DNA of 64,000 nt from Thermoanaerobaculia bacterium (GCA_022823665.1 JAJEHN010000009.1:248001-312000); one strand, 5' to 3'. Shown: positions 30,638 to 40,825, counted from the first letter of the stretch. Notes: generated by a model not told the origin, from the letters alone. Translations and numbers: made by a program.

Positions 30638-31819
30638 ATGACCTCGAACCACGACCGGGCAACCCGCGCCGTCCGCGCGGCCCTCGCCACCGACGAACAC
30701 CACGGAGCGGTCGTTCCGCCGCTGCATCTCTCGGCCAACTTCACATTCGCCGGCCTGGACGGCAAGCGCCCCTACGACTACACCCGCTCCGGCAACCCGA
30801 CGCGCTCGGCGCTCGCCGACGCGCTGGCCGAGGCCGAGGGCGGCCACGGCGCGGTGGTCACCGCCTCCGGCATGGCGGCCGTCACCCTGGTCTGCCAACT
30901 GCTCGACCCGGGGGACCGGATCGTCGCGGCCCACGACTGCTACGGCGGCACGTTCCGGCTCCTGGACCGCTGCCAGCAGCGCGGCCTTCTCGAAGTCGAG
31001 TTCGTCGATCTGACGAACCTGGACGCCCTGGCGACGGCTCTCGCCTCCCGGCCGAAGCTGGTCCTGGTCGAGACGCCGAGCAACCCGCTGCTCCGGATCA
31101 CCGATCTGGAAGCCGCCTGCCGACTCGCGAAACAGGCCGGCGCGCTGGTCATCGCGGACAACACGTTCATGTCCCCGGCGCTCCAGCGACCCATCGAGTG
31201 GGGCGCCGATGTGGTGATCCACTCGACGACGAAGTACCTGAACGGCCACAGCGACGTCGTCGGCGGCGCGGTTATCGCGGCCACCGAGGAACTCCACGAG
31301 TTCTTCGAGGAGTGGGCGAACATGATGGGCGTAGCCGGAGCCCCCTTCGACAGCTACCTGACACTCCGCGGCCTGCGCACCCTGCACAGCCGTCTGCGCT
31401 GCCACGAGGAGAACGCGCTCGCCGTGGTCGGGATGCTCCGCGAGCATCCCGCCGTCGAGCGGGTCTACCATCCGAGCCTGCCGGACCATCCCGGCCACGA
31501 CATCGCGAGCCGCCAGCAGGACGGCTTCGGCGCGATGGCGAGTTTCGACCTCCGGGGCGACACCGGCGACGTGGCCCATCTGGTCTCGCACCTGACGTGC
31601 TTCTCCTTCGCCGAGTCCCTTGGCGGCGTCGAAAGTCTGATTTCCCATCCAGCCACGATGAGCCACGCCTCGATGACGGCTGAAGCGCGCGCCGCGGCCG
31701 GCATCGGCGACCAGCTTCTGCGACTCTCGATCGGCATCGAGCACGCGGACGATCTGGTGGCCGACCTGCGCGGGGCGCTCGACCGCGTCCTGAACCGGCC
31801 CCGGTCGGCTACGGCGTAG
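30638..31819 (+). CDS. metB: Cystathionine gamma-synthase / trans-sulfuration enzyme
   Basis: 393 residues of the Cys/Met metabolism PLP family. PPLHLSANFTF and YDYTRSGNPTR at the N-terminus, VTASGMAAV for the phosphate site and VIHSTTKYLNGHSDVVGG with the PLP lysine. SLGGVESLISHPATMSHASM is the C-terminal signature of gamma-synthases. It should join an activated homoserine with cysteine to give cystathionine. The exact acyl donor, or a gamma-lyase activity, cannot be excluded. Divergent from the TonB receptor. Confidence 0.88.
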   Translation: MTSNHDRATRAVRAALATDEHHGAVVPPLHLSANFTFAGLDGKRPYDYTRSGNPTRSALADALAEAEGGHGAVVTASGMAAVTLVCQLLDPGDRIVAAHDCYGGTFRLLDRCQQRGLLEVEFVDLTNLDALATALASRPKLVLVETPSNPLLRITDLEAACRLAKQAGALVIADNTFMSPALQRPIEWGADVVIHSTTKYLNGHSDVVGGAVIAATEELHEFFEEWANMMGVAGAPFDSYLTLRGLRTLHSRLRCHEENALAVVGMLREHPAVERVYHPSLPDHPGHDIASRQQDGFGAMASFDLRGDTGDVAHLVSHLTCFSFAESLGGVESLISHPATMSHASMTAEARAAAGIGDQLLRLSIGIEHADDLVADLRGALDRVLNRPRSATA

Positions 31820-31828
31820 CGCCGGGCG

Positions 31829-32836
31829 CTACGGAGCGCGGGCGAGAGCCAGGCGGATCATTCGGTCGCAGAGGTCTTCGAAGGAGATCCCGAAGACAGC
31901 CGCGGACTGAGGGAGGAGACTCGTGGGGGTCATGCCAGGGAGGGTGTTGACCTCGAGGCAGTACGGAGAGCCCGTCGCGTCGAGGCGGAAGTCGACGCGG
32001 GAGAAATCGCGGAGCGACAGGGCCTCGTGAGCAGCGAGGGCGAGCTCGCGGAAGCGGTTCTCGAGGTCCTCGTCGATCTCGGCCGGGAAGAGCTCCTGGG
32101 CGCGGCCGGGGGTGTACTTGCTGTGGAAGTCGAAGATCACGTCCGGCGAGACGATCTCGCCGACTCCCAGCGCCTGACCGTCCAGCACCCCCGCGGTGTA
32201 CTCGCGTCCCGGCAGGAACCGTTCCAGGATCACCTCGTCGTCGAACGTGAGGGCCTTGCCAACCGCCGAGTCGAGGTTGAACAGGTCCGACATGAGGGTC
32301 AGGCCGACCGTCGAGCCCACCCGTGACGGCTTGACGATCAGAGGCAGGCCGAGTTCTTCGATTTCAGGCTGCCGGGCCGGCCAGGTCAGCCAGTCGGGGG
32401 TCGGGATGCCGGCATCCCGGAAGCGGCGCTTGCTCTCGTCCTTGTCCATCGCCAGGCGGCTGCTCCTGGCATCGCTGCCCGTGAAAGCGATGCCGGCCGC
32501 TTCGAGCAGCTCCTGGACTTCGCCGCCCTCGCCCTGGCGGCCGTGGAGCACGAGGAACACCGCGTCGTGGCGCCCCAGATCGCCCGCGACCAGGGCCGGC
32601 AGGTCTTCGCGCGCTTCCAGTTCGCGCAACTCGGCCAGCGACGGCGGGCGGGTGCCGACCGCCCGGCCCAGGCGCTGCCTCTCCAGTTCCGGGTCCAGGG
32701 GTTCCGGTTCGATCGTGTCGAACACCGTGACCTCATGGCCGCGGCCGCGGAGCGCGGCCGATACCTTGGCCGCCCCGGCCAGGGCGACCGTCCTCTCCGG
32801 CGTCGAACCGCCGGTCAGAACTGCGATTCGCGCCAT
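31829..32836 (-). CDS. ddl: D-alanine--D-alanine ligase
   Basis: 335 residues with an ATP-grasp fold. The N-terminal ARIAVLTGGSTPERTVAL replaces the usual GGxSxEHEVS, FLVLHGRQGEGGEVQELLE follows, then LPLIVKPSRVGSTVGL and the metal-binding end YCLEVNTLPGMTPTSLLPQS. It makes the dipeptide for peptidoglycan precursors in the cytoplasm. The gene is convergent with metB, nine bases apart. Confidence 0.9.
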   Translation of the reverse strand: MARIAVLTGGSTPERTVALAGAAKVSAALRGRGHEVTVFDTIEPEPLDPELERQRLGRAVGTRPPSLAELRELEAREDLPALVAGDLGRHDAVFLVLHGRQGEGGEVQELLEAAGIAFTGSDARSSRLAMDKDESKRRFRDAGIPTPDWLTWPARQPEIEELGLPLIVKPSRVGSTVGLTLMSDLFNLDSAVGKALTFDDEVILERFLPGREYTAGVLDGQALGVGEIVSPDVIFDFHSKYTPGRAQELFPAEIDEDLENRFRELALAAHEALSLRDFSRVDFRLDATGSPYCLEVNTLPGMTPTSLLPQSAAVFGISFEDLCDRMIRLALARAP

Positions 32837-32895
32837 GGGTCACCCACCGAGCCGGATGCTACTGCCGAACCGCTGCCGCTGTTACTCTGAACGCC

Positions 32896-34545
32896 ATGAG
32901 GATCAGCAGACGCATCCTGCGCACCGTCATCGTCGCGTTCACCATCCCGGCCATCGCGGTCTCCGCGATCTCGGCCGACGACGCCGGCGAACCCCTCGCA
33001 CCCACGCTGGAGGGCCTGGGCGACCTCCACTACCCCATCACGACGTCGTCGGACGCGGCGCAGCGCTTCTTCGATCAGGGGCTTCGTCTCGTCTACGCCT
33101 TCAACCACGCCGAGGCCATTCGCGCCTTCGAGGAGGCGGCGCGGCTGGACCCGGAGGCGCCGATGCCGCACTGGGGCAAGGCCCTGGCCCTGGGCCGGAA
33201 CCTGAACGACTCGATGCCGCGCGAACGCGAACTTCAGGCGCTGGAGAGCCTGAAGCAGGCCCAGGACCGGAGCGACAACGCGAGCGAGAGGGAACAGGCG
33301 CTGATCGACGCGCTCGCCAGCCGCTACTCGACGGACGACGACGCCGACCGCGCCACCATGGACGCAGCCTGGGTCGACGCCATCGCGAAGGTGGCCGAGC
33401 AGTTCCCCGACGATGCGGAGCCGGCCACCCTGCACGCCGCGGCGATCATGAACACGATGCCCTGGGACTACTGGCGCGGCGGCAAGCCGCAGCCGGGGAC
33501 CGTGCAAGCGAAGGAACTCCTCGAACAGGTGATCGCGGCGCATCCCGACCACCCGGGGGCGCACCACTACTACATCCACCTGATGGAAGCCCGGGAGCCG
33601 CACCTCGCCGAGCCGAGCGCCGACGCCCTCGGCAAGCTCATGCCGGCCGCCGGCCACCTGGTCCACATGCCGGCTCACATCTACATTCGCGTCGGCCGCT
33701 ACGACGACGCCGTCACGTCCAACCAGCGCGCGATCGAGGCCGATCTCGACTACATCGCCCAGTGCAACGCCCAGGGGCTCTACCCGGTCGCCTACTACCC
33801 CCACAACATCCACTTCCTGTGGGCCTCCGCCACCTTCGGCGGACGGGCGGAGCTCGCGATCGAGAGCGCCGACAACCTGGCCTCCGAGGTGCCCGTTGAG
33901 ATGGCCGGCAGCCTCGCGTTCCTGCAGAACTACCTGGCGACGCCGCTATTCGCCCGGGTCCGGTTCGGCCGCTGGCAAGAAGTGCTCGACACGCCAGCGC
34001 CACCGCCCGGCCAGACCTTCCAGAAGGCGATGTGGCACTACGCACAAGGGCTGGCGCTGGCGGCCACCGGCGACACGGGCGACGCCCGACGGCAGCTCAA
34101 GGCACTCGGCAAGCTTCGGCGAAGCGCGGACCTCGCGGAGTTACGCATCTCCTTCGCCACCGGTTCCGACCTCGTGCGCCTGACCGAGCACCTGCTCGCC
34201 GGCGAGATCCAGGCGGCGCGGGGCCGGATGAGCCGGGCGATCGACGAGATGCGCTCGGCCGTGGCGCTCCAGGACAGCTTCCGCTACGCCGAACCGCCGT
34301 CCTTCCACTACCCCGTGCGCCAGTCCCTCGGCGCCGTGCTGCTCGAAGCCGGGCAAGCCGCCGAGGCCGAAACCGTCTACCGCCGCGACCTGGAGCACAA
34401 CCCGCACAACGGCTGGTCCCTGTTCGGGCTCGCGGAGGCGCTGCGCGCGCAGCAACGCGACGAGGAGGCGAACGAAGCACAGCAGCGCTACCAGGAAGCG
34501 TGGAAGAGCGCCGACGTGACACTCGAAGCGTCCGTCTTCCGCTAG
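32896..34545 (+). CDS. Secreted tetratricopeptide repeat protein
   Basis: 549 residues. A signal peptide (LRTVIVAFTIPAIAVSAISA) is followed by TPR-like helices from about 60, for example FFDQGLRLVYAFNHAEAIRAF and PHWGKALALGRNLND. A His-rich stretch (HPDHPGAHHYYIHLMEA, about 215-232) recurs in this family. C-terminal TPRs cover 450-535. The family is common in Acidobacteriota and Proteobacteria and has no known activity; it may be a periplasmic scaffold. Its stop codon overlaps the HemW stop tail to tail. Confidence 0.85.
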   Translation: MRISRRILRTVIVAFTIPAIAVSAISADDAGEPLAPTLEGLGDLHYPITTSSDAAQRFFDQGLRLVYAFNHAEAIRAFEEAARLDPEAPMPHWGKALALGRNLNDSMPRERELQALESLKQAQDRSDNASEREQALIDALASRYSTDDDADRATMDAAWVDAIAKVAEQFPDDAEPATLHAAAIMNTMPWDYWRGGKPQPGTVQAKELLEQVIAAHPDHPGAHHYYIHLMEAREPHLAEPSADALGKLMPAAGHLVHMPAHIYIRVGRYDDAVTSNQRAIEADLDYIAQCNAQGLYPVAYYPHNIHFLWASATFGGRAELAIESADNLASEVPVEMAGSLAFLQNYLATPLFARVRFGRWQEVLDTPAPPPGQTFQKAMWHYAQGLALAATGDTGDARRQLKALGKLRRSADLAELRISFATGSDLVRLTEHLLAGEIQAARGRMSRAIDEMRSAVALQDSFRYAEPPSFHYPVRQSLGAVLLEAGQAAEAETVYRRDLEHNPHNGWSLFGLAEALRAQQRDEEANEAQQRYQEAWKSADVTLEASVFR

Positions 34546-35714
34546 AGCCTCCACTCCGCCGCCAGCCGATCCGCCCTGGCCATCCCCTCGAGCGTCGGCG
34601 CCAGCCGCCGGCCGACCACCCGCAACCAGCCCGCCTCTTCCCAGGCCTCGATCCGTCCGCCGTTCCCGACCGACGGGTCGCTACCAAACCGCCGCTCCAG
34701 CTCCGCGCAGTCGACGCCGGAACGCTGCCGCAGTCCCATCATCACCGCTTCCAGCAACAGTTGATCGTCGGTCAGTTCCTCCCGACCCCCCACCGGCAAG
34801 TCGCCCTTCTCCACCGCATCGCTCCACTCACGCCACGGCTTGACGTTCCACCACCGCCCGCCACCCGCGAACGAGTGCGCCGAAGGTCCGAGACCCAGAT
34901 AGGGCTGGTGCCGCCAGTACTTCCGGTTGTGCCGACTGCGATCCCCCTCGGTCCGCGCAAAGTTGGACACCTCGTACCCCTCGTAACCCAGCTCCGCCAG
35001 CCGCCGGTGCGTAGCGACGAAGCTCGCCGCCCGCTCGTCCTCGCCGGTCTCCCGCAGCCTCCCCGCGTCCCGCCGCCGGCCGAACGGCGTCCCGTCATGA
35101 ATCGTCAGTTCGTAGCAGGAGATGTGGTCCGGCCCCAGCGCCGCCGCCTCCTCCAGCGTCCGCAGCCACCAGTCGGCATCGAAACCAGGCAGGGAGTAGA
35201 TCAAGTCGACCGACACCGACCGAAAGCCCGCCTCCCGCGCCCGTTCCACGCTCGCCCGCGCCTCCGCCCCGTCGTGCCGCCGGCCCAGAAAGCGCAACGC
35301 CCGGTCGTCCAGCGCCTGCAACCCCAGGCTGATCCGATCGAAGCCGAGCTCCCGCCACCCCGCCAACGACTCAGCCGAAGCATCCTCCGGGTTCACCTCG
35401 ATCGTCCACTCGGCCTCCCGATCGACCGCGAACGTCGCGACCAACCGCCGCCGGATCGCCCCAAGCTGCCCCAGGCTCAACGCCGACGGCGTCCCGCCAC
35501 CGAAGTACACCGTGTCGAACCGGCTGGTCCCGAAACCCCCAGCCTCGCCAGCCCGATGCCTCTCTCCTCCCCCGATGAGATCAATCTCCTCGACCAGGGC
35601 CTTGCCGAACCGCTCCCGATCCGCCCCACTGCCACGCGCCACCGCGAAATCACAGTACGGACAGATGGCCGAACAAAACGGAACATGGACGTAGAGCCCC
35701 GCAGCGTCCGTCAC
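34542..35714 (-). CDS. hemW: HemW-like radical SAM heme chaperone
   Basis: About 390 residues. LYVHVPFCSAICPYCDFAVA contains the CxxxCxxC 4Fe-4S site. VYFGGGTPSAL, IEVNPEDAS, RISLGLQALDD and SVDLIYSLPG follow, and HNRKYWRHQPYLGLGPSAHSF is the HemN/HemW signature. It is shorter than oxygen-independent coproporphyrinogen oxidase HemN, as expected for HemW, which delivers heme. GTG 35714 is chosen; a GTG at 35732 is equally possible. Confidence 0.9.
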   Translation of the reverse strand: MTDAAGLYVHVPFCSAICPYCDFAVARGSGADRERFGKALVEEIDLIGGGERHRAGEAGGFGTSRFDTVYFGGGTPSALSLGQLGAIRRRLVATFAVDREAEWTIEVNPEDASAESLAGWRELGFDRISLGLQALDDRALRFLGRRHDGAEARASVERAREAGFRSVSVDLIYSLPGFDADWWLRTLEEAAALGPDHISCYELTIHDGTPFGRRRDAGRLRETGEDERAASFVATHRRLAELGYEGYEVSNFARTEGDRSRHNRKYWRHQPYLGLGPSAHSFAGGGRWWNVKPWREWSDAVEKGDLPVGGREELTDDQLLLEAVMMGLRQRSGVDCAELERRFGSDPSVGNGGRIEAWEEAGWLRVVGRRLAPTLEGMARADRLAAEWRL

Positions 35715-35874
35715 GCCAATCGATCCGCCCACGCCTGAACCCTACCGCCGACGAATTCCGGCACCCGCACCACATCTCCGGTAGCAGACACTCTTGCCAC
35801 CAACCACCAGGAACAGCCCGGCCAGGCAACCCACTGCCTGAGCGCCGTCGGTCCACGCAGATGACGACCTCCAG

Positions 35875-35907
35875 CCGGTCCGGGGCCTGAGGGGAGGGTC
35901 CCGGCGG
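35875..35907 (+). repeat. 33-bp inverted repeat, left arm
   Basis: It begins CCGGTCCGGGGCCTGAGGGG and pairs with 36014-36046 at 32 of 33 positions. The 106-base spacer would form a large loop. Confidence 0.85.
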
Positions 35908-36013
35908 GCTGGAGGTAAGCGACGCCCAACAGCCTCTCGCAGTCCGACAACAACCGGAGCGCAACCGACCGAAGCGAGCGCCGACCCCCCATTCAACCGG
36001 AAAGCGCGAGCGT

Positions 36014-36046
36014 CCGCCAGGACCCTCCCCTCAGGCCCCGGACCGG
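36014..36046 (-). repeat. 33-bp inverted repeat, right arm
   Basis: Reverse complement of 35875-35907 with one mismatch. It contains the TGA (36033-36031) that would end any read-through of the neighbouring DUF3604 gene. Confidence 0.85.
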
Positions 36047-36060
36047 CGGGTGCCCGCCGC

Positions 36061-36169
36061 CGACTCCGACTCCGGCTCCGACTCCGACTCCGGCTCCGAC
36101 TCCGGCTCCGGCTCCGACTCCGACTCCGGCTCCGACTCCGGCTCCGACTCCGACTCCGACTCCGGCTCC
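36061..36169 (-). repeat. Hexanucleotide tandem array (GAGTCG/GAGCCG)
   Basis: About 18 units of six bases, each GAGTCG or GAGCCG read on the minus strand. It begins at the first codon after the TAG stop of the DUF3604 gene and stays in that gene's frame, where it would encode alternating Glu-Ser and Glu-Pro. It is not a CRISPR: the units are six bases with no spacers. Confidence 0.9.
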
Positions 36170-38751
36170 TAGCGCGGCTTCTCGCCGCCGACCCACCAGG
36201 GACTCGACCAGGCGAGATGGCCGTCGATCTGCTCGACGCGCAGGTAGTACCAGTCCTCCTCGGTACCGAAGTCGGTGAAGCGGAAAGTCACGTCGTCGCG
36301 GAGTCCCTCGATGAAGTCGACGCGGACGCTGTCCCGGTAATCGCCTTCGCGGAAGACGTGCTCGTTGCCGCCGCGGGCGCCTGCCGACGTACCCGGCGCG
36401 GCGGGCAGGGCGAGCGTGAACTCCGCCGCCGCGAACCGCTGGGGAGTCCGCACCTGCGTGGGCGCCGTGCCGTACTCGACGGCGGCTGCGATCTCGACGT
36501 CGAGCCGGACCACCGCAGGATCGCCCTCCAGGACCAGCGCGAAGGACCGGCGCGAGCCCCGGGTCGTGAAGTCGAAGCTGGCCACATTCCCATCGACCCC
36601 GAACCGATCCGCCGGCAACGGCGTCCCGGTCAGACGACCGGTCACCAGCGTCGCGCCTTCCACGGTCACGGTTCCCAACCACGGCCGCTGGCCGCGCGGG
36701 TTGTCCCGAATGTCGACCCAGGTCTCCGAGAAGAAGCTGACCAGAGCCTCGAACTGGCCCTCGGGCAGCGCCGAACCGCCCGCGCCTCGCGTGTCGAAGG
36801 TCGCGACGACTTCGCCGTTGCGAATCAGGTCGACCCGGCGGATCGGCCCCGTGCCGATCGCGCGCCCCTCGAGCACCCGGCGGTCCGTCTGGTCCAGTTC
36901 ACTGCCCATCGCCGCGCCGTTCAGGCGGGCGTCGAGCACGATGCGCTGTGCGCCCGTCGTCGCGTAGGCGCGGCGAGACTTGAGGGCGCCGAACACGGCG
37001 TCCGTGGTGCGCGCGGGCGCCCAGGCCGCCGCCAGACCGCCGAACTGGAAGATGTTCGAGCGCCGCCCGGAGGCGCCGGCCTGATGACCGGGCGAGTAGC
37101 CGGGGTGGCCGCGGTGGTCGTCGGACGCGGACACGAAGCCGACGCGGAAGCCCTGCTCCAGGTAGCGGCTGCCGAACCACTCGAACGTGCCGTGGCCGGA
37201 CATGATCTCGATCAGGTTCTCCATCTGGAAGTCGTTCTGCCGCCAGTCCCCGTTCTGGTGGGCGTGGGGGATGATCAGCACGTCGTCCGTGTCGTACTCG
37301 GCGCGCAGTCCCCGGTAGAGCTCGGAGACGTTCGGCGCCGCCTGCACGCCGACCCGCTGCATGCCGACGTTGCGGAAGAACACGTTGTGGTGACCGCCCC
37401 GCTGGCGCGGCGAGGTCCATTCGTAGCCGGCGAAGACGAGGAGCTCGCCCTCGCGGTGAAACTCCCGGACCGCCTCGTTCAGCTCCTCCCAGAGCCCGTC
37501 CGTCAGCCAGATGTCGTGCTCGCTCATCGTGACGAAGTCGAGGCGGGCATCGTCGCGTGCGAAGGAGAAGTAGCCCTCCGGCGTGCCCTGGCCCTCGGCG
37601 AAGCCGGAATGGCCGTGGGTCTCGCCCCAGTAGAGACGGTGTTCGGGGTCGGCCCGCACCCACACCGGATTCGCGGCGCCCGTCACCTCGCCGTCCGGGC
37701 TGCGGAACGTGTAGCGATGGACGCCCTCCGCGTCGGCCACGAACTCCACCAGGTGGATCGCCTGCCCGGCCGGCAGCTCGGCCACCTGCTCGCCGTCGAG
37801 CAACACCTGGAGGCCGGGGATATCCCGGGTCGCCCGGTTGTAGACGCGATCCTCCGCCCGCACCGAGATGACGAACGGCTCGCCGGTGCCGACGATCGAC
37901 GGGGCGAAGCCGTGGACCCGCTCCGCGGCGCCACCCACGACCTCGTATGTCGCGGGCGGCATCTCGTAGACCCTGCCGTCACCCGGGTCGACGTGAATCG
38001 GCAGGGCGATCCGGTCGTTGCTGAACTCGCCGATTCCGAGACCGCGGCCGCCACCGCTGGTGTCTCCATAGGTCAGCGTGATCGTGTCGCCCGGCGAGAG
38101 ATCCCCGCCGCGAACCCGAAGAGTCGGGAAGCCGGCCGGGCCGCGAAAACCGCCGTACGGGCCCCAGATCGGGTGCGTGTCCTGCGCCAGGCTGATGCCT
38201 TCCCGGCTCACCCGGGCGGAGACGTAGCGGTCCCCGGAGGGGTCCGTTGTCTGCAGCAGGCCATAACCGCCGGCGCCCTGCGACGAGATGACGATCCCGC
38301 CGCCTTCCTCCATGCCGAGCGAACCGACCATGTAGACCACTTCGATCGTCACCCAACTGCGCGCCTCGAACGTCTCGGACCCGGTTCGCGTCACCGTGCC
38401 GAGCGCCTCCTCGTCCTCCTCGAGCCAGGCAAGCTGCCGCACGTAGTCGTCGATCGACGCCAACTGGAACGGAGACGGTTCCGTACCAGGCCGGGGGAAC
38501 GGCCCGTAGAAGGCAACGAGCGGCAGGTTCTTCGGCACGAAGCCGCCCTGCATGGAGACCGCGTTCGCCCACTCCCACAGCACCGGCACGCGCTCGGCGA
38601 CGTTCGAGACGGTGGTCGGCGAGTCGGCGACCTCCGCGATCAGCGCGTCGACGCGAGCCCTGAGATCGGGGTCCAGCTCGGCGCTCGAGGCCGGCGACAC
38701 AGCCACCAACATTCCCACGACAAGGACGAGTCCGCCCGTCAGCTTCCGCAC
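36169..38751 (-). CDS. DUF3604 domain exported protein (large paralogue)
   Basis: 860 residues from GTG 38751, with GGGAGG seven bases upstream. Signal segment [19 protein letters not shown]. The DUF3604 core has a PHP-like metal pattern: [34 protein letters not shown] and [12 protein letters not shown], histidines and acids consistent with a metal hydrolase. A C-terminal beta region follows. The biochemical function of DUF3604 is not established. The gene is divergent from a second DUF3604 gene. Its stop TAG is followed at once by an in-frame hexamer array. Confidence 0.88.
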   Translation of the reverse strand: MRKLTGGLVLVVGMLVAVSPASSAELDPDLRARVDALIAEVADSPTTVSNVAERVPVLWEWANAVSMQGGFVPKNLPLVAFYGPFPRPGTEPSPFQLASIDDYVRQLAWLEEDEEALGTVTRTGSETFEARSWVTIEVVYMVGSLGMEEGGGIVISSQGAGGYGLLQTTDPSGDRYVSARVSREGISLAQDTHPIWGPYGGFRGPAGFPTLRVRGGDLSPGDTITLTYGDTSGGGRGLGIGEFSNDRIALPIHVDPGDGRVYEMPPATYEVVGGAAERVHGFAPSIVGTGEPFVISVRAEDRVYNRATRDIPGLQVLLDGEQVAELPAGQAIHLVEFVADAEGVHRYTFRSPDGEVTGAANPVWVRADPEHRLYWGETHGHSGFAEGQGTPEGYFSFARDDARLDFVTMSEHDIWLTDGLWEELNEAVREFHREGELLVFAGYEWTSPRQRGGHHNVFFRNVGMQRVGVQAAPNVSELYRGLRAEYDTDDVLIIPHAHQNGDWRQNDFQMENLIEIMSGHGTFEWFGSRYLEQGFRVGFVSASDDHRGHPGYSPGHQAGASGRRSNIFQFGGLAAAWAPARTTDAVFGALKSRRAYATTGAQRIVLDARLNGAAMGSELDQTDRRVLEGRAIGTGPIRRVDLIRNGEVVATFDTRGAGGSALPEGQFEALVSFFSETWVDIRDNPRGQRPWLGTVTVEGATLVTGRLTGTPLPADRFGVDGNVASFDFTTRGSRRSFALVLEGDPAVVRLDVEIAAAVEYGTAPTQVRTPQRFAAAEFTLALPAAPGTSAGARGGNEHVFREGDYRDSVRVDFIEGLRDDVTFRFTDFGTEEDWYYLRVEQIDGHLAWSSPWWVGGEKPR

Positions 38752-38849
38752 AGCGAGGCCTCCCTTCGAGATCCAAAGCAAGAAATTCAAACAGCGATAG
38801 CAGGATAGACGATAGTAGACTGCCTGAACACCGCTCTCGAGGAGATCCG

Positions 38850-40778
38850 ATGAAGAAATTGACGACGGTCGCGGCGCTGGCCGCGTTCTCCGTGTTCCTG
38901 ATGGCCGCCTGCGCTCCCGGCGACGACGCCGCGGACGGAGGCGAAGCGGCCGCGGGGACTGCCGCCGAAGGCCCGAACCCGACGAAGAACGCCTACTTCG
39001 GCGACCTCCACGTCCACACCCGCTACTCCTTCGACGCCTTCATCTTCGGCACGACGACCGATCCGAACGACGCCTACGAGTTCGCCAAGGGCGGCACGAT
39101 CAAGCACCCGGCTGGCTTCGACATGAAGCTCGACCGGCCGCTCGACTTCCAGGGCGTGACCGACCACGGCATGTACCTCGGCATGCTGCCGGCGATGACG
39201 GAGGAAGGTTCGCCGGCATACGGACATCCGATCGCCGACGACCTGCGCGCGGCCGAGGAGGCCGACGAGCGGCGCGGCATCTTCGTCGGCATGCGTCCCT
39301 ACCTGGCCGCCCAGGCGGGAGAGGACGAGCATCTCGACATGGGCGTCGTCCGGGGCGCCTGGTCCAAGATCATCGAAGCGGCCGAGGCGCACAACGATCC
39401 GGGGAACTTCACGGCCTTCATCGCCTACGAGTACACGTCGTCCGGCTACGAGCGGGACAACCTGCACCGCAACGTGGTCTTCCGAGGTTCCGAAGCCCCG
39501 GAGGCGCCGTTCAGCCGGATCGACTCCCAGAACCCCGAGGACCTCTGGGCCGCGATGGACGGATGGCGGGAGCAGGGCATCGACGCGCTCGCCATCCCCC
39601 ACAACCCGAACGGCTCCGGCGGCCGCATGTTCGAGATGGAGAAGTTCTACGGCGACCCGCTGGACGACGAGTACGTCTCTGTCCGGATGCGCAACGAGCC
39701 GATCGTCGAAATGACCCAGGTCAAGGGAACGTCGGACACTCACCCGGCGCTCTCCCCCAACGACGAGTGGGCCGACTTCGAGATCATGCCCTACAAGATC
39801 GCGACGACGATCATCAGCGACCCGCCCGGCAGCTACGTCCGTGACGCCCTGATCCGGGGCATCCGGCTCGCCGACGGCGGCCTCGCGAACCCCTACAAGT
39901 TCGGCCTGATCGGCGCCAGCGACACGCACGTCTCTGGCGGCGCGTTCCAGGAGGACAACTACTGGTCCAAGGTCGGCATCCTGGACGCCGAAGCCCATCT
40001 TCGAGGCTCGGTGCCCGGCACCGGCGCGAACCAGACCCTGGGCGACGCGGCCCAGCAGTCGGACGCGGCGATGCGCACCGACGACGGCTCGGGCCGCACC
40101 TTCCGCGACACCTACTACTACACCTGGGGCGCCTCCGGCCTCGCCGGCGTATGGGCCGAGGAGAACACCCGCGAGGCGCTCTTCGACGCGATGCGCAACA
40201 AGGAGACCTTCGCCACCTCCGGCCCGCGCATGAAGGTCCGCTTCTTCGCCGGCGACTTCGCGGACGGCGACCTCGACGACGCCGAGTTCCTGACCAGGGC
40301 CTACGCGGAAGGGGTGCCGATGGGCGGCGACCTGCTGGCCGGCGATGTCGGCGACGCGCCGACCTTCGCGGTCATGGCGATGCGCGACGCGATGGCCGCG
40401 CCGCTCGACCGCCTGCAGGTGATCAAGGGATGGTCGAGCGACGGCGAAGGCGCCGAGATGGTCTACGACGTGGCCTGCTCCGACGGCGCGGAGGTCGATC
40501 CGGCCACGCACCGCTGCCCCGACAACGGCGCGACGGTCGACCTCTCGACCTGCCGAATCAGCGACGACTCGGGCGCCGACGCGCTCGAAGCGGTCTGGAC
40601 GGACCCCGACTTCGACGCCTCGAAGCGCGCCTTCTACTACGTCCGCGTGCTGGAGAACCCGACCTGCCGCTGGTCGACCTGGGACGCCCTGCGCGAAGGC
40701 GTCGAGCCCCGCTACGACGTCTCGCCGACGATCCAGGAACGCGCCTGGTCCTCGCCGATCTGGTACACGCCGGAGTAG
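38850..40778 (+). CDS. DUF3604 domain lipoprotein (small paralogue)
   Basis: 642 residues. The lipoprotein signal ends LMAACAPG. DUF3604 motifs: YFGDLHVHTRYSFDAF, GVTDHGMYLG, AIPHNPNGS and LIGASDTHVSGG, again a PHP-like set of His and Asp. AREALFDAMRNKETFATSG-type sequence and a terminal YVRVLENPTCRWSTWDALR close it. GAGGAG precedes the ATG. It is likely anchored in the outer membrane or facing the periplasm. Substrate unknown. Confidence 0.9.
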   Translation: MKKLTTVAALAAFSVFLMAACAPGDDAADGGEAAAGTAAEGPNPTKNAYFGDLHVHTRYSFDAFIFGTTTDPNDAYEFAKGGTIKHPAGFDMKLDRPLDFQGVTDHGMYLGMLPAMTEEGSPAYGHPIADDLRAAEEADERRGIFVGMRPYLAAQAGEDEHLDMGVVRGAWSKIIEAAEAHNDPGNFTAFIAYEYTSSGYERDNLHRNVVFRGSEAPEAPFSRIDSQNPEDLWAAMDGWREQGIDALAIPHNPNGSGGRMFEMEKFYGDPLDDEYVSVRMRNEPIVEMTQVKGTSDTHPALSPNDEWADFEIMPYKIATTIISDPPGSYVRDALIRGIRLADGGLANPYKFGLIGASDTHVSGGAFQEDNYWSKVGILDAEAHLRGSVPGTGANQTLGDAAQQSDAAMRTDDGSGRTFRDTYYYTWGASGLAGVWAEENTREALFDAMRNKETFATSGPRMKVRFFAGDFADGDLDDAEFLTRAYAEGVPMGGDLLAGDVGDAPTFAVMAMRDAMAAPLDRLQVIKGWSSDGEGAEMVYDVACSDGAEVDPATHRCPDNGATVDLSTCRISDDSGADALEAVWTDPDFDASKRAFYYVRVLENPTCRWSTWDALREGVEPRYDVSPTIQERAWSSPIWYTPE

Positions 40779-40825
40779 GCCCGCGTCCATCGGAAGCCCG
40801 CGCGTATAGTCGGCCGCTCGTGACC

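Larger units (their letters stand above)
35733..36168. other. Long intergenic region with inverted repeat and hexamer array
   Basis: These 436 bases lie between hemW and a DUF3604 gene. Open frames on the minus strand (for example 35742-35996) have no recognisable protein features. The region holds the 33-bp inverted repeat and the hexanucleotide array listed separately. No tRNA or riboswitch was seen. Confidence 0.7.

Noticed and set aside
35742..35996. Small minus-strand open frames in the 436-base gap
   Set aside because: No ribosome site, no domain, and they run through the inverted repeat; composition is that of random high-GC DNA.
36061..36169. Possible CRISPR array
   Set aside because: The units are six bases, contiguous and without spacers; it is a simple tandem repeat.
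38787..40790. A 667-residue open frame on the minus strand opposite the small DUF3604 gene
   Set aside because: Shadow of a gene with a signal peptide and conserved metal motifs on the plus strand.
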